Assembly (NCBI RefSeq): GCF_000002595.2
Contig: NC_057013.1
Span: forward strand, 6,472,159-6,536,158
Reading direction: 5' to 3'
From: Chlamydomonas reinhardtii
Lineage: Eukaryota; Chlorophyta; Chlorophyceae; Chlamydomonadales; Chlamydomonadaceae
Length of the DNA stretch: 64,000 nucleotides
Below the pieces are notes generated by a model. The model did not search any database and was not told where the DNA came from. It saw only the letters and a program-made list of their open reading frames with translations. The position numbers and the translations under genes were made by a program. Below are positions 1 through 15,387 of this stretch, one piece after another (positions within the stretch are counted from its first letter, which is position 1; each line of letters begins with the position of its first letter).

Positions 1-33
1 CCCTGCCTCCCCGCCCCCGGGCCCCCCCCCCAG

Positions 34-4635
<4,602 letters not shown>

Positions 4636-7600
4636 GGCTGGTGCTAGTTGGTAGTTCGGAAGGCGGTACCGCATGTGACCAAGCCCAATCAACACGGAGG
4701 CTGCGGAGGGGGGGGTGAGCAATGCAGGAGTGTTGGAATGGGGTGCGGTGGTGGGCGTGAGGCAGTGTGAAGTGAGCGCGGCAATGGGTCCAGGGGCAAT
4801 CCCACGAGGCAACCCCGCCACCCCTGCACCTCGGCACGTCAGCATGCGGTCTGTAGGCACGTGGGCGGACTGGAGCGGTGAGGGACACAGGGGTGGTGCT
4901 CGGGGGCGGGCTAGCGGCACAGGGACAGCGAGACAGGGGGCGGCCGCCAGGGGGCCCGGTCCGGGCAGGGGCTTCTGGTCTGGTAGCATGGGGAGGCGGT
5001 AGGTGGGCCGGCAGGCGCGTGCTACTAGAGCTTGTGAGGCGTGACAAATGGACTTGCGGTGCCCTAGGGCCCCCGCTGTTCATACATACAATGACTGCTC
5101 GGAGAGTGTTACTTGCCGCGATTCCCACTTCCCGTCTAAGCGCCTCACTGTGCTGTTACATCAACACCGCCCGTCTAAGTGTCTCACATCTGGCGCCACG
5201 GCAGTGCTAGGCTGCGTGTCAGGTCCAAGCAAGTCACGGCCTTACAGCCCCCATGCTCTTGAGTCTTGGCACTGCCCGCCTGAGGCCGCTAAGCGCAGCG
5301 CATCTGCGAACGTATCTAGCCACAGCCCGCCACCCTTACCCCATCGACCCCATTCAACGTTACGCCACCGTCCAGCAACTTTCGTCAGGTCGTCACAAAC
5401 TCTACCGGTTCGCTTCCCATACCGTCTTCCCATCTCTGATGCCCCTGCAGCCCTAACTGCACAGTACCTGAGCAACCGGGGCTGCTGGCTGACTGCCTGG
5501 CTGGCTGGCTGCCCCGCCTGCCCGACCGACCGTCCAGCCAAGTGACCGCCGCGTCAGCTTGGGGTGCACAGCGCGGAGTGAAGGGCTTGAGGCACCCGCC
5601 GGGCGGGGCCCCCTGCCGGCCCCGCCTGGAGTCTCTCCCTCCCCCTGATTTAGGTTGGGCTGGTATTCATTCTTGGGTTGGGCGACGATTCCTTGACTCT
5701 TGGGACTTCTTGGGCTCGGGCACATACCCCCCCCCCAGCTGCAGTTCTCCTTGCCGCGCGACTGTTTCCTTACGGGATTGGTTCAACGTTAACCCCCCCA
5801 CCCCGCCGCTGCTCTCCCACGCGCAGCGATGCAAGGTGCTCCCTGGACGTAGGGGGTACTGGCGGGTGCGACCGCGACGGACAGACTGGGCGCCTGCCGA
5901 GTGCCTGCAGCTGCCCGCACACAGCCCGCACACAGTGACACAGCCCCGACCGCGGGGTCGTGGTGGCGGGTGCTGCCGACCCTACCCGCTTTCGGCCGTG
6001 AGGCTGCTGAAGCGCTGAGCACCGGCCCACATGGGCACCCGGCGCGGCTGGCGAGTCTGAGCGACACACATATATAAGTGGAGCAGCCACAGCACCTTAC
6101 ACATATGGAGGATTAGGGAGCGGTTCTCTCGTGCGCGTGTCCGCGTTACTTGCCCCGGGCCACATTGCCCAGCCCGTAAATTCCCCAATCCCCCACTCTG
6201 CTGCTGCCCTGAACCCATCGAGACACCAACCGTCACTAGCACTACCCACTCCAAGAGCCGGCCAACGCAAACAAAACATACTTGGCCGGCTCCACCACCA
6301 TGCAAAAGAATGAGCTGCAGCACCGAGCGCCAATAGCACATGGGAAACAACCATTTCGACCTCTAAACCCTCACTTGGGCGCCTGCTGTGCGCCTGCTGC
6401 CTGCGGACTTGTGCGCACTGCGGTGTCCTCCGCAGCCTCCATACGCACACCCGTCAGGGGGGCACTCCCCGTGCACATGCATCCAAAGCGCTCACGGCCC
6501 CACCAGGGCCCTGTGCACTCCAGACCCCACGGGCATCTGCGGGTAACCGCAGGATCCGAAAGAACGCAATGCAAAGAATATCTTGGGTTGCCCCGCGGAC
6601 CTGCGTCACGTTCGGGCCCCCATGCGTCCTGCTGCAACCGCCCAAGCGCTTGCTTCCGGGCGCTTGCCGTGTCCCCACTTGTCGACCCCTGCCCTAGAGC
6701 ACCGCTTTATCGCACCTGCAGCTTTCTTCTCGACCTGCTCACCTTGCTGCCTGGTCTCGGAACGACTGCAAATGCCTAACTGCGAGCGGACTGTGCTAAC
6801 CGCACCTACCTCGATAGACAACCGACGCGTTCTCTGTATGACTGCAAACCGGATGACACGATCACCACAAAACTCGAATGCAAACAGTGTCATCAATGGG
6901 CCGGGGGAAACACGACCACTAACGCTACCACCACCACCACCACCATCACCACTGGTGCCGCCGCCGCCAGCCACAACGCACTGCCCGCACCTCCAGGCCC
7001 ACACCGCGAAGGGCGTCAGGGCATACACGCACACACACATGAGCGCGTGCACACACACGAGCGCGTGCACACACATGAGCACGTGCAGCGCCGTGTGTTG
7101 AGACCCGAGCCACCAGTCGGCCCCATCCGCGCACATCTGGAACCTTTCCATCGCAGCAACCTTATTCGTGGCGCCCCCAACAAATTCTCAGTTCCATATA
7201 CGTGTATCTTAGTATGTATTTCCGCGGCGTCTACCGCGGGCACTGCCAATGCATAAGCAAGCACGGCGGCCTGAGGTCCCCCGCCGCTACCCCTCTCTTC
7301 GACACAGCACAGCTCTCAGCTGCAGGACCTGGTGCTCACGCGACTCCCTGGAGGCTCAAGCCCGCTCACACACGGCCCCGGATTTCTGTTGTCCTGGGTG
7401 CAGCTGTGTGCGTTAACTGCCATTTGTTTGTATGAATCCCGTCACCACCTCCAAATCTCAACGGAGGATTTTCTTACCCACATCGCCTCCGCCGCCGACC
7501 TGCTCACGCCTGCTCACGCCTCCTGCCGCACCGACCGCGCCAACCTCACACACAGTGCATCTATATTAGTGCCGCATTGCCAAGTATGCACCGCCGAAGC

Positions 7601-8480
7601 TATCGCGGAGTCAGTGTGCAGTACGCAAGCCAAGCGGCATGTGACAGTTGGAAACTGCTATCACGTCTGATGCCCTAATCAACCTTCTTTTCCGCCAGCT
7701 GCCCCTCTGCAGCAAACCCGCGCCTGCTGGTTTGCCTTGGGCCGCCAAATAGGCACTCTGACAGGCCCCTCGTTTCCTATGCCCGCGGCTGTACATGCGA
7801 TCCCCCTTGCCATCCGCCCCCTGCCCTGTAAATAACCCCGTGCCGACCACGCGCGTGCGACACCCACGCTCACACATGCACGTGCGCCCGCGTCCCGCCC
7901 AACACACCCACTGCCGCACAGCGAAACGCTGCACACATGAGTTAACAGCACGGGCACCCCACTCTGTCAAACTGCCCCCACTTATGTATGATTCAGCTCC
8001 GTGGATGCCGTACCCCAACCACGGGCACATGCGTAACAAGACCTCACAGCTGCACACACGCGGCACATACATGCGCATGCAGCGGCCGGCCCATTCAGCG
8101 GTCTTGCAGAGGCATTACTACAGAGAGCACTACAGCCGCCCGCGCTGCTCCCGATGCAGCGGCGCGCTCGACAACCCAGATCACATGCAGAACTTGCAGG
8201 ACTGTCCGGAGCCAGGAGGGTTCTAGAGCGCCGGCAGCAGCTTCTTACGCCACCGCCTGGCGCCTTGCAAAGGGGCGTGCGGTTTGCACCGCGCAGTTAG
8301 ACACAAACTGCCGAGAGAACCTTTGCTACAAGCCATGCGATATGTGCATGCATAAGGAGCGGCTCCCTCCTCCGCCGGTGCCGTGCACGCGGCAGGGAGG
8401 AGCGAAGACATGAGCGTTGTAACAAGGCCCAGGCGGGGCGGCTGCAGTGCAGTGCCTGCGCCCGGGCCCGGGCCGGCCGG
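4636..8480. other. Non-coding region between convergent genes
   Basis: The two neighbouring genes both end facing this 3.8 kb. I see no coherent exon chain. Contents: C-rich and CA/CG-rich simple tracts (for example around 7030-7085), a gact-type low-complexity tract near 5485-5535, the repeat at 5740-5803, and a weak copy of the GGGCTGGTAT repeat near 5651-5674. Open frames here have no recognisable domains and no matching splice context. Confidence 0.6.
5740..5803 (+). repeat. Short dispersed repeat, copy 2
   Basis: Second copy of the unit at 3936-4000, with only a few differences, including a T-to-C change in the cgcgcgac block. It again follows a run of C and a cag, and is again followed by a C-rich tract. 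It is about 1.1 kb past the ALADIN stop codon, so here it is not inside a recognised gene. Confidence 0.8.
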
Positions 8481-11400
8481 CTACTGTGGGGGCGACTGCT
8501 GCGGTGCGGGGCCGGGCCCGCCCTGCGCCATGGCCCCGCCCGCGTGCTGCTGCATGTGCATTTGCATCTGCATGTGCATTTGCATCTGCTGCTGCTGCTG
8601 TTGCTGCTGTTGCGGCGGACTGCCCACACGCCCAGTGGCCGCATACATGGCGGGTCCGCCGCCCGCCGCCACGTAGCCGCCACCTGGGCCCAATGCATAC
8701 CCGCGCTGCCCTGCCGCCGCCGCCACCATCATCTGCTGCGCGTGTGCGTGCTGCTGCTGCTGCTGTTGCTGCTGCTGCATCATGTAGGCGCCATACTCGG
8801 GCCCGCCCACCACCGCGTGCGGGTGCATGTGCACGGGCGGCACCAAGTGGTGCGGGTGCGGCACACCGCCCCCAGCCGCCGCCTGCATGGCAGCCATGGG
8901 CATGGGCAGCGCCATCACCGCACCGCCCGGGTGGCCGCCAGGCACGCCGCCGCCGCCGCCGCCAGCCATGGCCGCGGGCGAGCCCATGTGCGCCGCCGCC
9001 GCCACTGCCACGTGGTGCTGGTGGTTGTAGCCGTTATCCACTAGATACGCCCCGTTGCCGCCGCCGCCACCCGCACCACCGCCGTGCTGCTGCGCGCCGC
9101 CCCCGGAACCCGCGCCGCCTGCGCCGCCGCCCGCTCTCCCCGCCCCCGCGCCGCCGGGCCCTCCTGCCTGGCCGCCTGCGCCGTGCATGCCCACTCCGCC
9201 TCCTCCCACGCCCGCACTGGCCAGCTCGTCGGCGTCCATGTAGTCGTCCTCGTTGAACTCCAGCGGCAGGTGGCCGCCGCCGCCGCCCGGGCCGCCGCCG
9301 GGCTTGGGCCCGGTGTCGCCCAGGGTGCGGGCGGCGCGGATGAGCGCGCGGATCTCGTCCAGCGACTGGTGCGGCTCGGGGCTGCGGCTGAAGTTGTTGG
9401 GGTCCTGGCGAGGAGGTAAGCGAGGGTGGGAGGAAGGGGGTCGGGAGGAGGCCTAGGGCGGGGGAAATCCGGTCAGTCCGCGATACCACGCCAGGTAGGC
9501 AGACCACCAGACCACCAGGCTTGTCCTTTCCCCTGTGCCCTTGCCTGCGCCGCTTACGAGCTCTGCTCTTCCACGCCTCCTGTCCCCCGGGACTCCCCTC
9601 CCGCCTGCCTCCGGCCCCGCTCCTCACCGCCCGCCCCCTCCCCGCCCGCTCCTCACCGCCAGCTCGGCGGGTAGGTTCTTGAGGAACCAGGGGTGCCTGC
9701 GGATGTCGGCGATGGCGATGCGCTGTGCGGGGTTGGCCACGAAGATGCGGCCGATGAGGTCGGCGCACTCGGCACTGATGGCCAGCTGGGGCGGGAAGCT
9801 GTACTTGACATTCATGATGCGCTGTAGGGGGGGATGGGGAGGAGGAGCACAGGAGGAGCGGAGGAGGAGCGGGCCAGAGGCGGGGTCGTTGTCAGCATGG
9901 GCAGTGGGGCTGTGGAGGCCCAGTAGCGCTCGAGCACGTACCACACCATGCCCTACAGCTGCAGACTCCACGGCTGCTCTACCCCGCCCTTGCCCTTGCC
10001 CGCCCCGCGCCCAGCTCTCCAGCTCGCCCGCCTCAGCGCGCACCTGGATGGTCTTCCTGAAATTGCGGGGGTCTGCTGGGTCCTCGAAGGGGTAGGCGCC
10101 CACCAGCATCACGTACAGCGTCACGCCGCAGCTCCACACGTCCGCCGGCTGGCCGTTGTACTCCTTGCGCTGCAGCACCTCCGGCGCGATGTAGGCGGGG
10201 GTGCCCACCGTGCTCTTGGGCTGGCTGTCAAACGCCGACTGCAGTGGATGAAGAGGGAAAGAGCGGGAGGAGGGAGGGGCGCGTGGGGCGGGGAAGGCCT
10301 AGGGCTAGCGCTAGGGGTGAGATGGGACAAGTGAGGCCTCAGGTGGGGGCATGTGTGTGTCAGCGACATGACACTACGCTGCTCCCCGGCCGTGGCCCTA
10401 GCTCCCCAATCCCACCCCGCTCTGTGGCGCTGACGGTGAGTTTGTGCCCCCACGCCAGCAACAGGTTTCCGAGTGCCTCCAACCCTGCCCCTGCTCCCGC
10501 CGCCTGCCCTACCTTGGAGTATCCGAAGTCGCATATCTTGAGTCGGGGCGCGGGGTTACCGTCCAACAGCGTGTTCTCCAGCTTCAGATCCCGGTGGCAC
10601 ACACCCTGGGGGTGAGGTGGTGAGAGGAGGGGCAGAAAGCCGGGCAGGAGGGGGGGTCACGGGCCACACCACCCGGCAGCGCGACACCAGCCCAGACATA
10701 TTGCAGCACCCAGCACTTGTCACGGGTACAGGTACGCGCCACTGCAGCTGTGTGGCGTGTGTGTCGGCCTCACGCCCTCATGACCAGCCCGGGCGCACGC
10801 CCCATCCGCTGCTGCCCGCACCTCCTGGCGCGTGTGGTCCTCAAGCTGCTAGCGGCGGCCTTCACGCGGCCACCTGCCGTCACCGGCCAAGCACACCCTT
10901 GCATCCCCCCACTAACCCAATCCCTCAACACATCCTTCCTGCCTCTGGCCGCCCACGCCCCACAATCTCAGTTCACACACACGCGCACACACACGCAAAA
11001 AACATTCTGGTAACAATGCAATAAATGTGCGCGCTTGCGTTTCCATTGCCCTTTATGCACACACACAATTTCTTACTTAGTGCTTCTCCCTCCGTCACCC
11101 TCCCAGCCACCACCCCCACCCAGTTACGCAGCCACCCACCCACGAGCACACGGCTATGGCCTCACCGAGGCGTGGCAGTAGTCCACCCCGCTGATGAGCT
11201 GCTGGAAGAAGTAGCGCGCCTCGTCCTCGCTGAAGCGCCCCGCCCGCACGATGCGCTCAAACAGCTCGCCGCCCGCCGCGTACTCCATCACTATGCCCAA
11301 GTGGCTAGGCGTCAGAAACACCTGGGGGGATGGCCGGGAGGGGGAAGGCAGGTGCAGGGGGAGGGGAGGGGCGGTGGGAGTGAGGATGTTGAAATCAAAA

Positions 11401-12695
11401 GGACGTCACAGGTCCGCTGGCGGGGCGCGGTACTGCGGGTCGAGATGTTGGACTTTGTGATGGATGCCGCTGTTAGTAAAACCACTGGCCACGGGACGTG
11501 TGCGCGCAAAGCTGCTATACGGTACCCCTAGCGTCGTCTGTCCAATCCGGTACGTCTGTCCAGTCTGTCATGTGGGCGGGGCGGCACGTGCTGACAGCCA
11601 GCCGCCACCTCTGGTAGGACAGCAGCGCCACCTCCCAGCTGCGTGCGCCGAAGAGTGACGCGGCCTTGCAGCGCCCCCCCACCCGGCCTCCGTAATCGCC
11701 CCGACTCTGACTAGGAGGTCACATGCACTGACACTGCCAGCTGCCAGCTGCCCGGGTGACGCTGCGCTGACGTGGGTACGGCGTCACGTGACGCGCCGAA
11801 CCAGGGGAGCACTTCTCAGTTGCCAGAATTGGAGCGCCTGGTCGCCGGGCCAGGAGGCAGGGCACACCACACCGCATCCATGCCCGCCAGCGCTGTGTGT
11901 ACAGCCCACATGGTCTGCCACCTCCTCCTGCGCCCGCCAACCTAGTACGAACCTTTGTGCAAACTCGTACTAAGGCTGCGTTTGTGCCTTCGCTGCACCA
12001 CTGCTGCTGAAGCTAGCACTAGCGCTGCTGGAGCCCCCCAGATCCACCGGCGTAGCAGGCTCCTGCACTGCCTGGTTTGGCCGCCGGAGCTGGCTGCGTC
12101 GGTCGGTGGTTGCGACCGCCGAATGTGTCACCCACATCTCCCCGGAGTTTTCCAGACAGGGTCGGCGCACCTCCATGAACGCGACGATGTTTGGATGATT
12201 CAACATGCGATGGTTGCATATTTCCCGTTCGACGTTGCGGTCGACCTGTGCGTCCACGCCACGCAGCATGAATTAGATACAGCAGCTGGGAAGGTCCAAG
12301 ACGGATGCAGCAACCTACCCGCTCGCCGCGCTCAATGAACTTGATGGCGACCTGCAAGCAGTAGCGTGGAATTTTAAGGGTTGTGCAAGGCAAAGCGGCG
12401 GACGCATGATGTTGTGAAGCATGAACGCCCCGCTGCCAGCCCCGAAACGGACAAGGCTTACCAGCTGGCCACTTGCTCGGTCTCGCATAAGCTGAAAATG
12501 AAACAAACGCAGGAAACGGGCAATCGCCTGAGCCGAACTCATAATGAACGGACATGGACACGGGCCTCGCTGAAAGCCAGGCACAGACAGCGCAAACAGC
12601 AAACATATGTTGCAAAAGTCACGCAGGGCACGACCCACCTTGGCCACGCCGAAGTTGCCTGAACCTAAATCGGCGACGGGCTCGAATTTGTCCAT
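8481..12695 (-). CDS. SnRK2-family Ser/Thr protein kinase
   Basis: Stress-signalling kinase of the plant SNF1-related class 2 family. Nine exons (coding order): 12639-12695, 12462-12491, 12319-12351, 12171-12245, 11166-11321, 10513-10605, 10044-10238, 9657-9821, 8481-9404; 575 residues, all junctions in frame. Gly-loop GSGNFGVAK, catalytic Lys33 in [13 protein letters not shown] at 121-123, DFG at 143-145, activation loop [16 protein letters not shown] ending near residue 168. After the kinase domain comes the SnRK2-type acidic segment [12 protein letters not shown]. The last about 240 residues are an unusual Gly/Ala/His/Met/Gln-rich tail with two poly-Gln runs; plant SnRK2s end near 360 residues. 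Start [16 protein letters not shown] matches plant starts (MDRYE...); an in-frame ATG 14 codons upstream is the alternative. Chlamydomonas SAC3 (sulfur response) belongs to this family, but which paralogue this is cannot be told here. Confidence 0.93.
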
Positions 12696-13614
12696 CTTTT
12701 TGACCGCCTGATGACACCTTACTAGTGTTGGGGACAAATGGACATGATGTGGAGCGATAAGAGTTCGAGGGCTGCAAGGTCCACTTGCACTGGGAAAGAA
12801 TCGTCTCCTTTCAAGCTATAAATGAACTTGTATCTTTTGTTGTCTGTATCGGAGATTGCTCAGGCCCTACAAAACTACAGCCAAGCGACTGCAAAGCAAG
12901 ATTGAGCTTGTCTTCCCCGTTTCCATATGATGCAAGAGCAGGTGTGAAAACCGTGGGAGCACGGTAGGTAACCTGTAAGAAGTTGTGTGCTCACGTCGGA
13001 TGCGGTGGGTGGGAGACATGTCGCCATTCGGGGGGACGATGGTGCAGCGGCCCCATTTGGCGACGCACTCGCGATTCCCTTGATGACGCAGCGGACCCCC
13101 GGGTATAGATGTGACTTTCATGAAGCCTAGTTACGTTTGTGCTGATGGTGTGTGACGGCGCGGCACCCATCCCGGCCACGGGAGTGCCCGGGACATTATC
13201 GACGTTATCATTATGTCTGGATGCCAGCCAAGGGGTAGATTGTTTTGAGGTTGGCACATTGTGATTGTCAACCTCCTGTCAGCCTCCAGCCCCGAACCTG
13301 AGACTGCGCGCCGCGCAAGGCAAGGCGGATGTTTGTGTCGACATGTCCAGCTTCAAACCCCAGTCCACATACACTGCCAAAAGGTGATCGACCTTACCGC
13401 ATACAAACGTGTGGAACTTACACGTCAAACATATATGAAGCAATGGCCACCCTTCTGCCATGCTGCGGTTGCATGGTCTACAGTCTTCTGCTGGCGGCAC
13501 TGCACGTCAGACCGTGTGGCAGGCCACGCACGCCGCACGCACGGTCCCATTGCGTCTCGCCTGCACGAGTGCACGTGACCGCCCTCTTGGACTCAAGCTG
13601 TGCCCTTAAGCAGT
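12696..13614. promoter_or_regulatory. Upstream region of the SnRK2 gene
   Basis: About 0.9 kb between the kinase start codon and the LINE insertion. It is less GC-rich than the neighbouring exons and shows no coding pattern. It should hold the kinase promoter and 5' UTR; I could not pick out a convincing core motif. Confidence 0.4.
13604..13614. repeat. LINE target-site duplication, left copy
   Basis: The 11-mer CCTTAAGCAGT is repeated exactly at 14472-14482, directly after the shared LINE 3' end. It marks the insertion site. Confidence 0.88.
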
Positions 13615-14471
13615 ACGGCATGCTAGCGAGCGGGCGCGAGGCGTTACTGTTGACCCGTGTTGGGCGTGTGGGGTGGACATGCAGGATGGGGACCGGCGTC
13701 ACTGGTTTTGGGACTGCACTGTTGCGCTGTCACTGCGGGAAAGTATGGGGATGGCTATGGGTTTCCTGCCGGAGGAGGCTCTAAGTGCCTTCTCTCGTGA
13801 GGAGTTGTGGTTAGTGCGCCCGCCTGCGGGGCTTGCGCCACCTGTGTGGGATGTGGTGTGTCTCGCTGCTATGTCTGCCCTGGACTTTGGTCGGCAGCGT
13901 GTGGTTATGGCCGGGTTGGCGGCGCGAGCGAAGCTGCCGTCGGCCCGGGTGCTGAGCATTGGACTTGCCGTCGTAGCTGACTTCTGGGGTCGTCTCCAGA
14001 CGTTTGTGACTTTGGGTATCAGGCCAAAGGGTTGGGACGCTGTGCCGTTTGCGCATCCCTTCATATCTCGGGCTGTTGGTGACGGCATGGTTTTGCGCTT
14101 GCCGTATGACGCTGATTCCCCGCCCCCCTCGCCGTGAGAGGTTGTGCGTGGTTGGTGGCTCTGTGTGTGGGCAGGATACACGTGTGGGCGACCGTTCTAG
14201 TACCTGGACGCTTGCGCCCTGGTTAGTGCGTGCGCTGTGCGTGTGTCCTGCGGCCTAGACGTTTCCCGGCACTCCTGTGCCTAGGCTTGTGGCGTTGAGG
14301 CACAGCGGTGGGGCTCTGGCGGGTTGAGGCTTGGCTAGGACTCACTGTGCGCGGAGTCACACGGACTTTGCCCGCGGGAGGGTTTGCAGCAAAGTCGGGG
14401 TTGGGCCCTGATAGCATGTGATGGCTCGGCGTCTTCGGGAGCTGGGACTGTCCCCTCTGTAACATCCGCAT
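13615..14471 (+). mobile_element. 5'-truncated LINE (non-LTR retrotransposon), copy 1
   Basis: Fragment of about 857 bp flanked by an 11-bp target duplication. It carries the C-terminal end of the reverse-transcriptase ORF (stop at 14135-14137). This includes a C-x2-C-x10-H-x4-C finger (CWAC ... HWFWDC, about 13658-13716) as in the RT C-terminal finger of L1-like LINEs. Then follow a hydrophobic region and a Pro-rich end, and about 330 bp of 3' UTR ending TAACATCCGCAT without a poly-A tail. The second copy at 57739-58424 shares the same 3' end but starts further in. Truncation at different 5' points, a common 3' end and target duplications are the standard outcome of target-primed reverse transcription. 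The family name is not known to me. Confidence 0.87.
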
Positions 14472-14482
14472 CCTTAAGCAGT
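14472..14482. repeat. LINE target-site duplication, right copy
   Basis: Exact repeat of 13604-13614, immediately after the LINE 3' end. Confidence 0.88.
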
Positions 14483-14636
14483 TCCACCGCTCATGGTCTT
14501 AAAATCTTCGGAGAACCGCAAGAATCCTATCACAGGTTGCGCCCAGCAAACCATCAAGATCCAAGTCAACACATCTTCTGAGTGCGGAGCTCTGGTGCGG
14601 CACGGGGACTGCATCCTGCCGCCCGCAGCCACCGCA

Positions 14637-14983
14637 TCAGCGTCTCGCTTTTTTGCTGGCCGGTTGCCCCCATGCAGCCGCCCCCGCCGCCCCCGCCCCT
14701 GCCCCCGAGCCACCCTTCCATCCTGCTGCAGCCGCCCCTCTGCCGCTGCCACCCCCAGCTGCTCCCGCTGCTGCTCCGCCGCGGCCGCCACCTGACAGCA
14801 GGGCCGCCACCCACAGGCAGCGCTCCAGCTCCGCCGCCCCCAGCGCACCCTGCAGGCATATGTGCATACACACACACATACGCATGCCGTTCCGTCGCGT
14901 TGCTGCATCGCATACACAGTCTTTGTTGTTGTTCCTCCTGCACACACACACACATACACACACGCACACACACACACACACAC

Positions 14984-15027
<44 letters not shown>

Positions 15028-15356
15028 AGACACAGACACAGACACACACACACATACACACACACACACACACGCGCGCGCGCGCACCCCCCGTCTGCAT
15101 TGCTAGTTAGGACGTGCGTGCGTGTGTTGAGCCTGGGTGGCAATCTCGAAGGCGGCTACCGTCAGCACCGCCCACATGCGCAAGACCGAAGAGCGCATCG
15201 CCTTCTTTGCTGGGAACCTGGGAACTCGGTGCATTTCGGGAATGGGGACTATTGTCGCGTGCCACTCCGTTGTCAAGCATCGGCCACGCTCTCCTCCTCG
15301 CTCTATTGCATTGGATTTGGTTTAGTTTGGGCTGGTATCTACACCCGCCCCCCCCC

Positions 15357-15387
<31 letters not shown>

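Noticed and set aside
7795-8413. Cys/His-rich plus-strand frames near 8.0 kb
   Set aside because: A few C-x2-C pairs occur, but no intron structure, start context or known domain supports a gene.
8447-9256. Plus-strand 269-codon frame opposite the SnRK2 tail
   Set aside because: Arg/Pro-rich shadow of the Gln/Gly/Ala tail exon, which joins in frame to the kinase.
12315-12737. Continuous minus-strand frame covering kinase exons 1-2 as one gene
   Set aside because: It reads through introns; splicing at gtgggt/cag and gtaagc/cag restores the conserved kinase N-terminus.
14566-15143. Minus-strand Val-Cys-rich frames as N-terminal extensions of the last HhH exon
   Set aside because: They come from the CA/CG microsatellite; a good acceptor at 14850 joins the exon to its true partner at 15631.
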